A stretch of 64,000 bases of DNA. It comes from Arabidopsis thaliana. Taxonomy: Eukaryota > Streptophyta > Magnoliopsida > Brassicales > Brassicaceae. The stretch is from NCBI RefSeq assembly GCF_000001735.4, contig NC_003074.8:11098101-11162100 (forward strand), in the 5' to 3' direction. Made by a program: the position numbers and the translations under genes. Below the pieces are notes generated by a model. That model made no database searches, was not told the DNA's origin, and worked only from the letters and a program-made list of their open reading frames with translations. Shown here one piece after another: positions 23,777 through 38,139 of the stretch; the stretch's first letter is position 1, and every line of letters starts with the position of its first letter.

Positions 23777-24133
23777 GTTTGTCTTAATCATCGCACGCTC
23801 CAAGCATTTCAAATATGTTCATTGTCGCTACCTCCGTACTGCAGGACTGTTCTGCTAATCCTCTACTTTTGTCTTGTTCTGCAGATAACCGTTGAGGACG
23901 ACAAGGCTTTGTTGTGTTCTGGATCGTGTTGGGCTTCTGTAGCTTTAGGCCCAACTGCGAAGTGTTGTCGTTTTGAGCTGAGTTACTAATACGGGATACT
24001 ATAGAACTCAAACAAAGAAAAATGTGTGAACATATATGCTCTATATGTTCTGAGATGTTTTCACGACTATTTTGCTTGCATTATACTTAGTGATTCTTAA
24101 AACCTCTCATCAAATAATCTCGCCCACAACTCT

Positions 24134-24606
24134 ATGGACTCGGGGTTGGAGCCGGAGTCGAAACTCATATCACTCACTTGCCAAGTCTATACTCTCAGTG
24201 AAGATTGGTGTCAAGATTCAAATTCGAACCCGGATTCGGTTTCAAAGTTATCATCATGTATTATTCAAATAATCTACTTGGCCACCTCAATGGATTTGGA
24301 TTCGGAGCCGAAGCCACAATCTGAGCTGATGTCACTCATTACTCAAACAACATGTGTCTTCAACTCTTTAGATTTGAATTCTCAGCCTAGACCGCTAAGG
24401 AAGCTTATATATATCACTCATTTCTCGAAAATATCTCTCTCATACCAACGCTATATACACACTTGGAGCCGGATCAATACATGTTCATGGACCTCGTTGT
24501 TGAAGCAGGGAGTCTCCAGCCGGAGATGGAGCTCATGTTTCTTGTTGCAGAAACAATGAATCTCGAGCCCAAGACGAAGCTGGTAACACTCGTTCGTAAA
24601 ATATTC
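24134..24606 (+). pseudogene. DC1-domain gene, 5' half
   Basis: Starts MDSGLEPESKLISLTCQ and contains degenerate repeats of the form MDLDSEPKPQSELMSLITQ and MNLEPKTKLVTLV, as in the N-terminal leader repeats of Arabidopsis Cys/His-rich C1 (DC1) proteins. The frame shifts about 24400-24480 (a second frame carries FMDLVVEAGSLQPEME). The reading ends VRKIF at the left LTR of copia 2 and continues SLVIS on the other side (29575 on), so the repeat pattern is cut exactly at the target duplication. DC1 proteins bind zinc and have been linked to signalling; the role of this gene is unknown. Confidence 0.7.
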
Positions 24607-24745
24607 TGTCAAGAAACTCTTGTTTGTATAAACTGAATCTCTTAGGGTTTTAGGTTACATTGTTTGGTTTATATATAGGTTACAACTTGAGCATAAAGTT
24701 AACCTATTCTAAATATCAAAACCGACTAAGCCCATAGGCCCAATA
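24607..24745 (-). repeat. Copia 2 3' LTR
   Basis: 139 bp, identical to 29436-29574 except for one base (T here, C there, in ACATTG[T/C]TTGG). Confidence 0.9.
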
Positions 24746-24752
24746 TCCCCCC

Positions 24753-27700
24753 TCAAGCTGGAGTATGGAGGTTACAAATACCCAGCTTGACAAGAAAATC
24801 TTCAAATTGTTGACGTCCCAAAGCCTTCGTCATAATGTCTGCCAATTGAGTCGTAGTCGAAACGTGTTTGGTTGCTATGACCACACGAATAATCTCATCA
24901 CGAACGAAATGAACATCACGTCTGACATGTTTGGTGCGAGCATGAAACACCGGATAGCAGCAAGCATAATGGCGGATAAGCTATCGGAGTGAAGAGTGAT
25001 TGGTGTGTTAACCTTAATGCCAAGAGTTGGTAATAACTCACAAAGCCAAAGAATTTCACTCACGGTATCTGCCATGGCGCGATATTCAGCTTCAGCCGAA
25101 GAACGAGAGACAACATCATGCTTTTTAGTTTTCCAAGATAACGGTGAGTCGCCAAACTGTATAAACCAACCGGTAAGAGAACGACTAGTGATCGGACAAG
25201 CACCATGATCCGAGTCACACCAAGCAGTCAATGTTAAGGGCGTGTTAGCACGAAGTAGAATGCCCTGACCAGGACTGTTTTTGTCATAGCGAACAACACG
25301 GAGAGCAGCGTTCCAATGAGCGTTTTGTGGATCATTCATAAACTGAGACAAAATATGAATGACATAGGACAGCTCGGGTCGTGTGTTGCCCAAGTAAATA
25401 AGCCGACCAACAAGACGTCTATACCTTGTAGGGTCTGAAAAAGAACCATCTTGCGCAAGAGACAACTTGTGATTTTGTTCCAAAGGAAACGTTGTTGGTT
25501 TGACTCCCATGAGACATGTTTCTGAACTAATATCCAAAGCATACTTACGTTGGCATAGATACATCCCTATGGGGCTACGAGCCACTTCGATGCCCAAGAA
25601 ATAGCGCAGAGGTCCCAAATTCTTCATATGAAAACAAGAACTCAAATAATGTTTGAATTCGTTAACAATATGAATCGAGGTTCCCGTAATAATCAAGTCA
25701 TCGACATAGACCAACACGTGAAGCCTTGTAATACCGGTCGCGAGGACGAAGAGAGAATAATCAGAATAGTCTTGCTCAAAACCATATTGTTTCAAAGCTG
25801 AACCAAGTTTCGCGAACCAACACCGAGGAGCTTGTTTCAGACCGTAAAGCGACTTGTGAAGACGACAGACTTTAGTGTTATCATCTGTGCGAAAACCCGG
25901 AGGAAATTTCATGTAAACCTCCTCATCAAGATCACCATGTAGAAATGCGTTGTGAACATCCATTTGATGAACTTCCCAATCTAAAGATGCAGCCTGTTGC
26001 AAAAATGTTCTCACGGTGATCATCTTAGCGACTGGTGCAAATGTTTCGGAGTAGTCGATACCTTCTTTTTGATTATTTCCAAGAACAACAAGACGAGCTT
26101 TGTGTCGTTCTAACGTACCATCAGAATTGAATTTTAGACGAAAAACCCATTTGCAACCAATGGGCTTTTTACCTGCAGGAAGGGTTTCAACAGTCCAAGT
26201 TCCATTCTCTTCCAACGCATCAATTTCATCTTTGACTGCATATCTCCAATTTTCATCTTCAATTGCTTCTTGATAAGACTTTGGTTCAACTCCTGAAGTA
26301 ATAGCCAACAAAAAATGTTGATATTTATCTGAAAATTGTGAGCTGGATATGAAATTGTCAATTGGATATGGCGTTGATGATGGATGTGGATTATGAAGGA
26401 GAGAAGTGACATAGTCAGCGAGTTTTGTTGGAGGTTTCTTTTTCCTGAATCCAAAGCCGAGTTGTTCTGGTTCAGAGTTACTGTTTGTATCCGTTGAAGA
26501 CGAAGAAGTGGAATTATCAGTGACGTCATCAATGGCAGAATCATGATCGGCCAGAGAATTGTCATACGCTTCATTGATATCTTCTGATTGGTCAGGACGA
26601 GATATAGATTTTGGAGACGATGAAGGTGAATCAACCGGATGTGTCTGCGGGTTTGGTTCTGTATGCGTAGTAGAATCAACCGGATCGGTTTGAGGTTGAG
26701 GTTATTCCGGTTCAGTTAGAGGCGGAGAAGACTCTGGTTCGGTTGGAGATTGAGGAGGATCCGGTTCGGTTGGAGAGTGAGAAGATTCCGGTTCATTATC
26801 ATCAAAACCGTTGGTCAAACCGATAGCTTCTTCTTCATTACTTAAGCTTGACGAGAGAGATGGTTGATTTGGGAGCTCAATTGTATAAGGTAAAACAGAT
26901 TCTTGAAAGATTACATCTCGAGAGACCGTAACTGCTCTGGTTTCAAGGTTATAAACACGCCATCCCTTTTTGCCAAATGGATAACCAACAAAGATTGCCT
27001 AAGTACTCCTGGCTGCAAATTTATCACCTCCATGTTTTTGGTTGTGAACATAGCACAAACACCCAAAAACACGAATGTGATTCATTGGTGGAGGTCGATT
27101 ATAAATGAGTTCGAAAGGAGTCTTTCCACCAAGTATTTCAGTAGGAGTACGATTGATGAGGTACCCGGCTGTCAAAGCGCAATAACCCCAAAACTCAATG
27201 GGAAGATTAGCTTGGAAAAGTAGACCTCGGGCAACATTCAATATATGCCTATGCTTTCGTTCAACACGGCCATTTTGCTGCGGAGTGCCAACGCAGGATG
27301 TTTCATGTATGATCCCGTGTTGATTAAAGTAATCTCTTAGACAGATGAATTCGCATCCGTTGTCACTTCGAATTGTTTTCACCTTAGTAGAAAATTGACG
27401 TTCAACTAAAGCAACAAAATTCTTAAGCTGTGTAGGAGCTTCTTGTTTGGAATGTAACAAGTAAATCCAGACTGCTCTCGAATAGTCGTCAAGTATGGTG
27501 AGAAAGTATTTAGAGCCACAAATGGAAGATGTACGATAAGGACCCAAAGATCGCAGTGAATCAGTTCAAAAGCAACATTTGTCTTATTATAACTCAAAGG
27601 AAAAGACTCTCTCGTTTGTTTAGCGCGGATACAAACTTCACACGCCTTAGTATCAAACTTAGTACTAAAATCCAAAAACTTTAACATATCCATAGCTTTA

Positions 27701-29313
27701 GAAGAAGGATGTCCCAACCGCGAATGCCATACTTCCATAGATGATGAATCCATTGAATGAACGGCTGCAGCTACTCCTACTCCTCTCAAAAAATAAAGAC
27801 CATTCTCCTGTTCACCTGCTCCAATCAGGGTCTTGGTGATGCGGTCCTGAATGAGACATAGCCGATCAGTAATCTGAAATACACAACTACGTTCTCTAGT
27901 TAACTGTGATACTGAAATAAGGTGACATTGCAGCCCATCAACAAAAAACACATCTTGAATACACAGCGCAGAACCAAAAACAACTCGACCCTGTTTAGTA
28001 GCCATGGTGAAACGGCCATCTGGAAGTTTGATGAGTACAGGAGCCATATCGCGAACATCGATTAAAAATTCAAGAGTGCCTGTCATGTGATTAGAAGCTC
28101 CTGTATCAATAATCCATGACTCAAGAAAAGATATACCTGATTTTTCTTTTGAGTTGAGTTTCCTGTTTGCAAGTGTTTGCACTAGTGAGTCCCATTCGTC
28201 GTTACTCAAACCAATTATCCCGACGCGATCTGCGGATGTGAGAGAGGACGTTGACGCAGATAAGGCTGTGTTGACACCAAAACTTTGCAACTGATTCTGG
28301 TTTGAAGTGGTTTCATGATTAACTTGACCAGTCCCGAAGCTTTTGCCCGTCATTGAGCCCACCGAAGAGGTTGTTGTTCCACGGCCAACACCACCCGAAG
28401 TTGAATTTCCCTTATTTGAATTGTTTCCATTTTTATTTCTGGAATTTGACTTCGGATTGTGCTCCCACCAATCTAGATAGCCTATTTTCTTGAAGCAGTT
28501 GTCGGCAATGTGATCGGTGCGTCCACAGATGGTACATGAAACAGAGCTTCCTCTGTTGTCAGAAAAATTCCTAGAAGAATTGGTTTGAACAGCAAAACTG
28601 ACGCCATCTGATCTTTCTTCATGAGTGCGACTTAGATTTTTGGATTCCTCGTCCAGAGTTAAAGCGTTGTAAGCGTCTTCTAGGCTTGGTAAAGGAACAC
28701 GTGAAAGCAAATTTGATTTAACGGCTCCGTAGATGGTATCATCTAGACCCATTAAAAACTGATGCAATTTGTCCTCTTCTCGCTCTTTTCGAACCTCCTC
28801 CATTGTTTTTGCGTTTTGGTAATCGGCAAGACTCCCCCACAGCTGAGTTAGTTTGCCGTAATATGCTTCGATAGCAAGACCTCTTTGTCTGCAATTTGCC
28901 AATTCAGTTTTCAATCTTTGAACTCTCTGGCCGTTTTTCACTCCAAATCTCTTTTGAATATGAGTCCAGAGTTCATGAGAGTCATTGATGTGAGATAGGG
29001 ACGAAGAGAGCTTTTCTTCAATCGTGAGTTTGATCCAAGAGACAAGAAGCGCGTTGTTAGCAATCCAGTCTTCAAAGTCGGGATCGTCGTCTGGTGGTTG
29101 AGGTATAGAACCGTCGACAAAACCGAACTTCTTTCTAGCTTTCAAAGCCAAGCATATGTTGTTGGCCCATTCGTCGTAGTTTGGACCACGCAACAAAGGC
29201 TTGGAGATCACGGTTCCGGGGTTCTCACCGGAAGTTAAATCGTATGGAGATATTGTACGGCGATTGGTGGTGGAGGTTATCAGAGCCGACGACGTAGCAG
29301 AATTCGTGGCCAT
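24753..29313 (-). pseudogene. Copia 2 gag-pol polyprotein, broken
   Basis: Starts MATNSATSSALITST. Gag carries GPNYDEWANNICLALKARKK, a zinc knuckle CTICGRTDHIADNC, then protease WIIDTGASNHMTG, the GAG-pre-integrase WHSRLGHPSS and CEVCIRAKQ. A one-base loss near 27540 shifts the frame at HCDLW; integrase continues with DDYSRAVW, IRSDNGCEF and NGRVERKH (27547-26999). Stops fall near 27000 and 26700. RT has MDVHNAFLHGDL and an intact YVDD in VLVYVDDLIITG; RNase H has AWCDSDHG and SSAEAEYRAM. Another shift near 24955 precedes the tail (KHVRRDVHFVRDEI). Motifs are well kept despite at least two shifts and two stops. Confidence 0.9.
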
Positions 29314-29423
29314 GATTTTCTCCTTTGTGAGATAGTTTTAAAAAACAGAAAATAAGAAACAGAGTTGTTTTAGCGGAAGTTTAGATCATAGAATCGAACA
29401 AACCCTTGAGTAGTTTAGGTTTT

Positions 29424-29435
29424 GCTCTGATACCA
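29424..29435 (-). other. Copia 2 primer-binding site
   Basis: TGGTATCAGAGC on the minus strand, abutting the 5' LTR, matching initiator-Met tRNA. Confidence 0.9.
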
Positions 29436-29574
29436 TGTCAAGAAACTCTTGTTTGTATAAACTGAATCTCTTAGGGTTTTAGGTTACATTGCTTGGTTTA
29501 TATATAGGTTACAACTTGAGCATAAAGTTAACCTATTCTAAATATCAAAACCGACTAAGCCCATAGGCCCAATA
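29436..29574 (-). repeat. Copia 2 5' LTR
   Basis: 139 bp; see the 3' LTR. It starts at 29574 on the minus strand right after target duplication TATTC (29575-29579). Confidence 0.9.
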
Positions 29575-30478
29575 TATTCTCCCTCGTCATCTCAAAAATT
29601 CAAAGTTGAAGAAACTTATTTCAGTTTGCCCTCAAGCACAAGTAACTTTTAAAGAAGGAATAATCCATGTGATTGGAGAAGTCTTGCGGCCCACGAATAA
29701 CAAGTGGAAGTGTTTTTCCTTAAATTGGCAGAAATTTAGGCAACCAGGAGAAGAAGGCTATACACACTTTTTCTGCGAAGGTGGCAGAAATTTATGACGG
29801 TGTTATGGACTATCATAAGGATACATGTTTTGCTTGTCCTTGGTTGTGTAAAGCTGGTTTCTTCTATGAATGTAGTAAAGAATGATGTTGTTTTCTGCTA
29901 CACATGCAATGCGCCAAGATTTCTGAGCCACTAGTCCATCCAAGTCATTTGCATCCTTTATTCCTAACAACCAAACCGGGAGAGAAGCGAAGACATTTTT
30001 CAGTTTGCAAAGAGCTAGGACATTATTCCAGAAAGGAAACATTCAATTGCATTGAGTGTGACTACTTTTCTTTGTGTTTCAAATGTGCTACATTACCTCA
30101 TAAGGTAATGTATAAGCATGATAAACATATGTTCACTCTTTCTTATGGGGATGAGATAAGTACAACGATGTATTGGTGTGAAGTTTGCGGTCCGAACCGA
30201 CTGATGATGAAAAATCAGCAAAATAAATCCGAAGGAGCGGTTTTATGTGTGATGAGTACTGTAGTGTTACCCTACACATTCAATGTATGTTTGGGGTGGA
30301 CTTATCCTTGAAGCCCGATATATTATTGTCCGACGGCGACCTATTTACTCCTTTTGCAAGAAGCATTGTCCACACAAAGTAGCTCTCCAATGTTCTGTAT
30401 TAATATCGTGTTCCACATCTTGTATTGATGCTAAGGACTTAAGTTGGGTAGCCGAATTTTGTGAAATGGAATTTTGAT
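29575..30478 (+). pseudogene. DC1-domain gene, 3' half
   Basis: Zinc-ligand-rich reading in several frames: FFCEGG, CFACPWLCKAGFFYECSK, LLHMQCAKISEPLVHPSHLHPL, then the diagnostic DC1 unit CKELGHYSRKETFNCIECDYFSLCFKCATLPHKV, KHDKHMFTLSYGDE and YWCEVC, and a final FCKKHCPHKVALQCSVLISCSTSC. The C-x2-C and H-x2-C spacing is that of C1_2/C1_3 domains. Frameshifts and stops (near 29797, 29885 and 30310) break the frame in addition to the copia insertion, so the gene would be dead even without the element. Confidence 0.8.
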
Positions 30479-30792
30479 GGACTCTGCGTGCAATGTTTTT
30501 AGGTATGACATGTATAATGTGTCTGATATAAACGTTGTATAAAATTGGCATCAGAGGAGAAATACAATAGTTAGAATGAAACAGCTAAGTTATGTACACA
30601 TGATCAAACCTTAAAAACCATCAAAAAGAAGAAAGGATAGTTACTATTACAGTAGAGTTTAACTTAGAATCCAGGTATATAAAAGTAACCCGGCAAAGTA
30701 AACACTGCACCCACATATTATATTATGTTCTCTACTATTACAAACCATTGAACATGAAAGAAAAAAAATGTCTCAACAAATGGTTAAAACAT

Positions 30793-33410
<2,618 letters not shown>

Positions 33411-33845
33411 TTCCTGTGTCCCAATTCAACATCAAACTCATAAGTAAGCTCTCTTAGCAACTTCTCTATAGAAAAACATCAGTAAACATATTAACTTGCT
33501 CAAATAAAAAAAAACATTCTTCAACTCAATTTTCATTTCATCAAATCTAATCTAAACCAACCATAAGCTTGTAAGAAAACTGACAAGAACCACCGACATA
33601 ACTACTTTGTAATGGTGGTTTTGGTCTGAAACCAAACAAGAGACTCACAAGTTTGAGTTTAGAAGACAAAATTGATAAACCTTTACAAAGAAAAAAAAGT
33701 CAATTTACCTGAAAAGCTTGTTAATTTCGAAAACCGTCTTGGAGTAGATCCGAGAATCAAAAACCCAGATAAATTGTTCAAACAAAGAGCGAAGAAATAT
33801 ACAGAAACAAGGAGAATCAGATTGATGGGTATAAATAGGGCAGAA
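33411..33845 (-). promoter_or_regulatory. KIN11 5' leader and proximal promoter
   Basis: The leader is spliced: the acceptor CACAG lies a few bases before the ATG and the donor CAG|GTAAAT is at 33707-33709. A TATA-like TATTTATA on the minus strand at about 33830-33837 lies upstream of the leader exon. Transcription probably begins around 33780-33805; this is inferred from spacing only. Confidence 0.45.
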
Positions 33846-34479
33846 TTGTAAATTACGATGTAATCTGAAGAAATTCTTGGGGAAGTCAGATTTCCAACTC
33901 GTAGGTGACGCAGAGCTGAGTCAGGTTTTTTTAAGTCTTCATGGTGAAAATTGGTAATGACGAATCAAGAAACCACAAAACCCAGATAAACATTTATTGC
34001 CATTTGCAAGCCCTTAAATTAGGGCCTTTTTGCCCATTTTCTGTTTTTGTTTGAAAAACTAGTTTTTTAAGGTTTAAAATTTTTATATTACTGTTTTTAT
34101 GATCTATATATACATTTTTGCAGCCACTTTGTGAAATAAATCCTAGAGTTGGAGTTTATTTACAGTGGCTGCCACTCGCATTTAATAATTGTTTTTGATA
34201 ATTAGAAAGAAAATCTTTAAATTAAATATTTGACAATCTTCCCAAAATCTTTCCACATTAACTACACGATTAGTTACTAAAATAAAACTTCCGAAATATT
34301 TAATATCATTTAATTACTACAAAATTATCATTTTTGATATTGTTTTTCTACATGACTATAATAATTCGATTATAATCATCAAACCGCAGAGATATTAGAT
34401 AGCATTTAATTACTACAAAATTAAAAAATATTTAGACAATGATTCATAAACATATCATAAATAAAATCAGTGAATTTTT
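33846..34479. other. Intergenic, no gene seen
   Basis: AT-rich DNA upstream of KIN11 with no frame or repeat end that I can assign. Confidence 0.45.
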
Positions 34480-34644
34480 TTTACGGGACGGATTGGCGGG
34501 ACGGGTTTGACAGGACGTTACTTAATAACAATCGTAAACTATAAAATAAAAATATTTTATAGATAAATATAATTTGCAAATTTTTATATATAGTAACTTT
34601 AAAAAATAAATTGTCTCCGCGGTATACCGCGGGTTAAAATCTAG
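34480..34644 (+). mobile_element. Helitron 3' end
   Basis: The body begins with GACGGATTGGCGGGACGGGT and ends with palindrome CCGCGGTATACCGCGG (34617-34632) and CTAG at 34641-34644, followed by T. Same family as the ends at 13-14 kb. The 5' boundary is not certain. A TCTATATATAAAAGCG at 34648, resembling a Helitron 5' start, follows almost directly and may begin a second element. Confidence 0.65.
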
Positions 34645-34799
34645 TTTTCTATATATAAAAGCGTGCTAATGATAAAGCGGATAAATTAAGAAGTTTCAGA
34701 CGCATTTTATTATATAAAGTAGAGTTTTTAAAGTTAATAACTCAACTGATCGTGACACGTAACAAGTCAATCGTTCATATGTTGATATTGTGTCGGATT

Positions 34800-35575
34800 T
34801 TTTTTTACTTTTTTCCTAAAAGAAATAGGCAATTTAACAAAAACAAATATTTACATATACTAATTTATATGTCTATATCTAAAAAAAATAAGTTATAGTT
34901 TACTTAACTAAGAAGGGAAACTAACAATAAGATGGAGTGTATAGAATTAAATTGTATTTGTATTGCAAAATCGAATTGTATTTGAAATGTATACAATCAA
35001 ATTTAATTGTATTTGTATTATAATAAAATAGATATTTAAATTGTATTGCATAATCGAGATTTTTTAAATATTTTTTCTAAAAGAAATAGGAAATTTAACC
35101 AATAAAAATACATACACCAATTTATATTTCTATATCTAAAAAATTTAACTTAAAATTTTCTTAACTAAGAAGGAAAACTAACACAATAAGATGGAGTGTA
35201 TAGAATAAAATTATATTTGTATTGCAAAATCAAATTGTATATGAATTGTATGGAATCGAATTAAATTGTATTTTTATATAATAAAATAGATATTTAAATT
35301 GTATTGCAAAATCGAGATTTTTTAAATATTTTTTCTAAAAGAAATAGGAAATTTAACAAAAACAAATACATATACCAATTTATATTTCTATATCGAAAAA
35401 TTTAACTTAAAATTTTCTTAACTAAGAAGGAAAACTAACACAATAAGATGGAGTGTATAGAATAAAATTGTATTTGTATTGCAAAATCAAATTGTATATG
35501 AATTGTATGGAATCGAATTAAATTGTATTTTTATATAATAAAATAGATATTTAAATTGTATTGCAAAATTGAATA
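34800..35575. repeat. Tandem repeat, about 258-bp unit, three copies
   Basis: AAGAAATAGG recurs at 34821, 35081 and 35339, and each is followed by the same series of AT-rich blocks (AACTAAGAAGG, AAGATGGAGTGTATAGAAT, GAATTGTATGGAATC). The second and third copies are closer to each other than to the first. No coding content. Confidence 0.8.
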
Positions 35576-37697
35576 TGTAAGATTGAAATTTGGTTTAAGG
35601 AAATACTAAATTAAATACTGAAAAGTATATGAATTATTATTTAAAATTTAAATATCATCAATAAGATGGATGTAGTCTATAGAATTAAAACAGTTTATTA
35701 AGATAAAATAGATAGTTCAAATGTAGAATAATTGCTGAGAATGCCCTTTTCACACTACCTTTTTCAGTTATACCCTTTCATATTTGACATTTTCATTTCT
35801 ACTTTCAGTAAATTTTTAATGACTATTTTACCCTTATTTGGAAATTGTTTTTTGCCTAAAATATTCCAAATAAATTTCCTGCCAATAAAATACCATAGTT
35901 TTTGTTTTTGAGCATTTTTTTTAATACACCTTTTACACAGAATTCATTGTATATACTCGTATATAGCTTTCATTGTATTTAACAACTGTATAACCATAAT
36001 ACAGTACTGCTTCCAACTGTACAGTATAGATACACCGTATAAGCCGTATTTTAGAACACTAGTGTTTTATAAATGTATGTGGAAAGTTGAGCCTAATAGT
36101 TAGGCATGTCAACTAGAGATAATGCTCGTATGCTGGCCTGGCCTTACTCTAAAAACAGCGAATTCGGGTTAAATATATATATGTCTTGAAAAATTTGCTC
36201 TTTTAGACTAAATGTTTTTGGAGCTTAGTCCGGCTAGGATCGGATCGGACAAAAAGTCCTACATAAATATTTTGATATTTGTTTTGTTAAATATTTTTGT
36301 TAATATGAAAATTGTTTTACAAAAAAATTTGAATTGAAAAACCTAAATCTAGTTTTCTAATTGTGCCTTACATCTTTGAAGTATTCTGATTTTATATTTT
36401 TATTTAGTATAAGTTTAAACAATTTATTGGATTATTTCTTTGTTTTTAAACTTTTTCTTTCCTTTTTTTTTGGTTCAACAAAACTTTTATTTTAAATTAA
36501 CTTAGTTTTAGTGGTTATTTAAATTTTGATTGACTCATGTCATACATATGTTCTTTCTTTTTCAGAGATATTATAAATTATAAGTTTGTTTATTCGAAAT
36601 AAAAAGCCCGGAAAAGTCATGTAGCCCTATTATGGTCAAATTGGGCTTTAAAATATAGGATTAGAAGTTTTATGGACCGGGTCGGTCTCGCTCTAATATA
36701 TGTAGGTTTGTATGTCTTAATTGCATATTTCTATATACTTTATCTTGTATAGATTTGTATCTCTTAATTGCATATTTTGATTGAAATTTCATTTGAATAA
36801 TTGAGTAGAAAAATCATAAATTAATTTGAAAAATATATATATAAGTAAACTAATGCAAATCTGTAAATATTCTAATAAATGTTAGGTGTATAATTAAATG
36901 GATTGAGAAGCTATGTGAGAACGACATGTTAGCATGACATTTTCTTTAATTACACATGAAAATAAGGTTATTTCTAAAAAGTATTTCTCAATTAATATAT
37001 AGGGGATTTAGAATGTTGTTCAAAGTTCTTACCAGCTATATAATAAGCTCGACTTTGGTTTTTCTGTTCGAAATCTCAAAGCACCAATTTATAGTCTAAC
37101 TAATTAGCTCTTAAAATCATTCGATCAATTATTTAAACTTTATGTGATTTGTGTTATTATATTTTGAACTCGATAAAGCAAGCTACTTATGAAGATAGCT
37201 AGTGAAGAGGTAAATAAATTTTCAGATTCTGGGGTAGAGTTAGAGGTTTTTCTATTCAATGACATCCTTTTTCTACAAGTTTTGTTAAATAGCGGTATGT
37301 ATAAAATGACTACATGTGAAGTTGATGTATAAAACGGTCATAATTTGAAAATTAGAGTATTGAATGACATATTTCCCGTTTTGGTTACGGTAAAACGATG
37401 TCGTATTGGGAACTAACGGAGACTAGTTAACGGCTGTTATCGAGTCTGTTACGCCAGATAACGTCAAATGGATTTTGGCCTAGTCAACGATTAAGTCAAC
37501 AACGTTCCACATAAATGACTCTTTTGAGCTCTAATTAAAAACGGATGACAAAAAAAAAACGATTAAATTTGTGTAAAATCTCGGTCAACGATTTTTACAT
37601 GTATTAAATAGTCATATTCGAAATTCACGTATTTAATAACCACTTTTTTGAAAGTTCATGTATTAAACGACATTTTACCCCTCAAAAAATGTATATA
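35576..37697. other. Intergenic, no gene seen
   Basis: AT-rich with scattered transposon-like words. At 37240-37680 the block with repeated GTATTAAA / TTTAATAC words and AACGACATTTTACCCC may be an old DNA transposon, but I could not fix both ends. Confidence 0.4.
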
Positions 37698-37765
37698 CAG
37701 TATAACCTCTATAAATTAATACTCTATAAATTAATAACCTCTATAAATTAATAAAAAAATTTCCG
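37698..37765 (+). mobile_element. Emigrant-like (pogo-type) MITE end
   Basis: CAGTATAACCTCTATAAATT preceded by TA, with three tandem copies of a 16-17 bp CTCTATAAATTAATA unit, matches the terminal sequence of Arabidopsis Emigrant elements (TA target). The opposite end was not found, so it is truncated. Confidence 0.55.
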
Positions 37766-38139
37766 GTTCCTACTTGGAGTAGGAACCAGTGTAAAAAGTG
37801 ACACAAATCGATAAATTGTTTTTCCTAATTGTTTCTCTAAATTCTTATATCACCACAAATGTTTTTGTTATGAACTTATTAAATTGTTTTTCGAAAACCC
37901 CAGTTCCAAAGGGCTAACATAATTTGATAACAAAAGAGATTCAACAAGATTCACAAAATATAACAATCTATGTAGTATCTGTATCTCTATAATCCAAGCT
38001 TTTATCTGTCTAAACTCAACTAGAGGAGATTCTACACAGTAGATTCATCAAACAGCTTAAGTATAGTAGTACTTTTTGGATTACAATCTCTAAAACTTTT
38101 TCTATGCACAATATTCTTTACTTCTCCAGTTACTTGAGT
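37766..38139. other. Intergenic and 3' UTR of the DUF872 gene
   Basis: No coding frame. The last 150 bases or so are probably 3' untranslated sequence of the minus-strand gene that follows. Confidence 0.4.

Larger units (their letters stand above)
17903..23991 (-). mobile_element. Ty1/copia LTR retrotransposon (copia 1)
   Basis: A full-length element reads on the minus strand. Flanking 5-bp target duplications CGGGA lie at 17898-17902 and 23992-23996. The 3' LTR is 17903-18264 (362 bp). The 5' LTR is split into 22491-about 22638 and about 23777-23991 by a nested insertion. Next to the 5' LTR is a primer-binding site matching the initiator-Met tRNA end, and next to the 3' LTR a purine tract. 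I count roughly nine differences between the LTRs, so it is not very young. Order gag, protease, integrase, RT, RNase H is that of copia. Its right end is about 140 bp upstream of the DC1 gene start. Confidence 0.92.
22491..23991 (-). repeat. Copia 1 5' LTR, split by an insertion
   Basis: Inner half 22491-about 22638 and outer half about 23777-23991 match positions 17903-18050 and 18050-18264 of the 3' LTR. The intervening 1.1 kb is foreign. Confidence 0.88.
24607..29574 (-). mobile_element. Ty1/copia LTR retrotransposon (copia 2)
   Basis: A 4968-bp element on the minus strand with LTRs at 24607-24745 and 29436-29574 (139 bp each, one C/T difference by eye). Target duplication TATTC at 24602-24606 and 29575-29579. 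A primer-binding site TGGTATCAGAGC lies at 29424-29435 and a purine tract CTTGAGGGGGG beside the 3' LTR at about 24747-24756. It sits inside a DC1-domain gene. The near-identical LTRs imply a recent insertion, yet the coding region already has several breaks. Confidence 0.93.

Noticed and set aside
34800-35575. CRISPR-like spaced repeats
   Set aside because: A three-copy long tandem array in plant nuclear DNA with no spacers and no cas genes.
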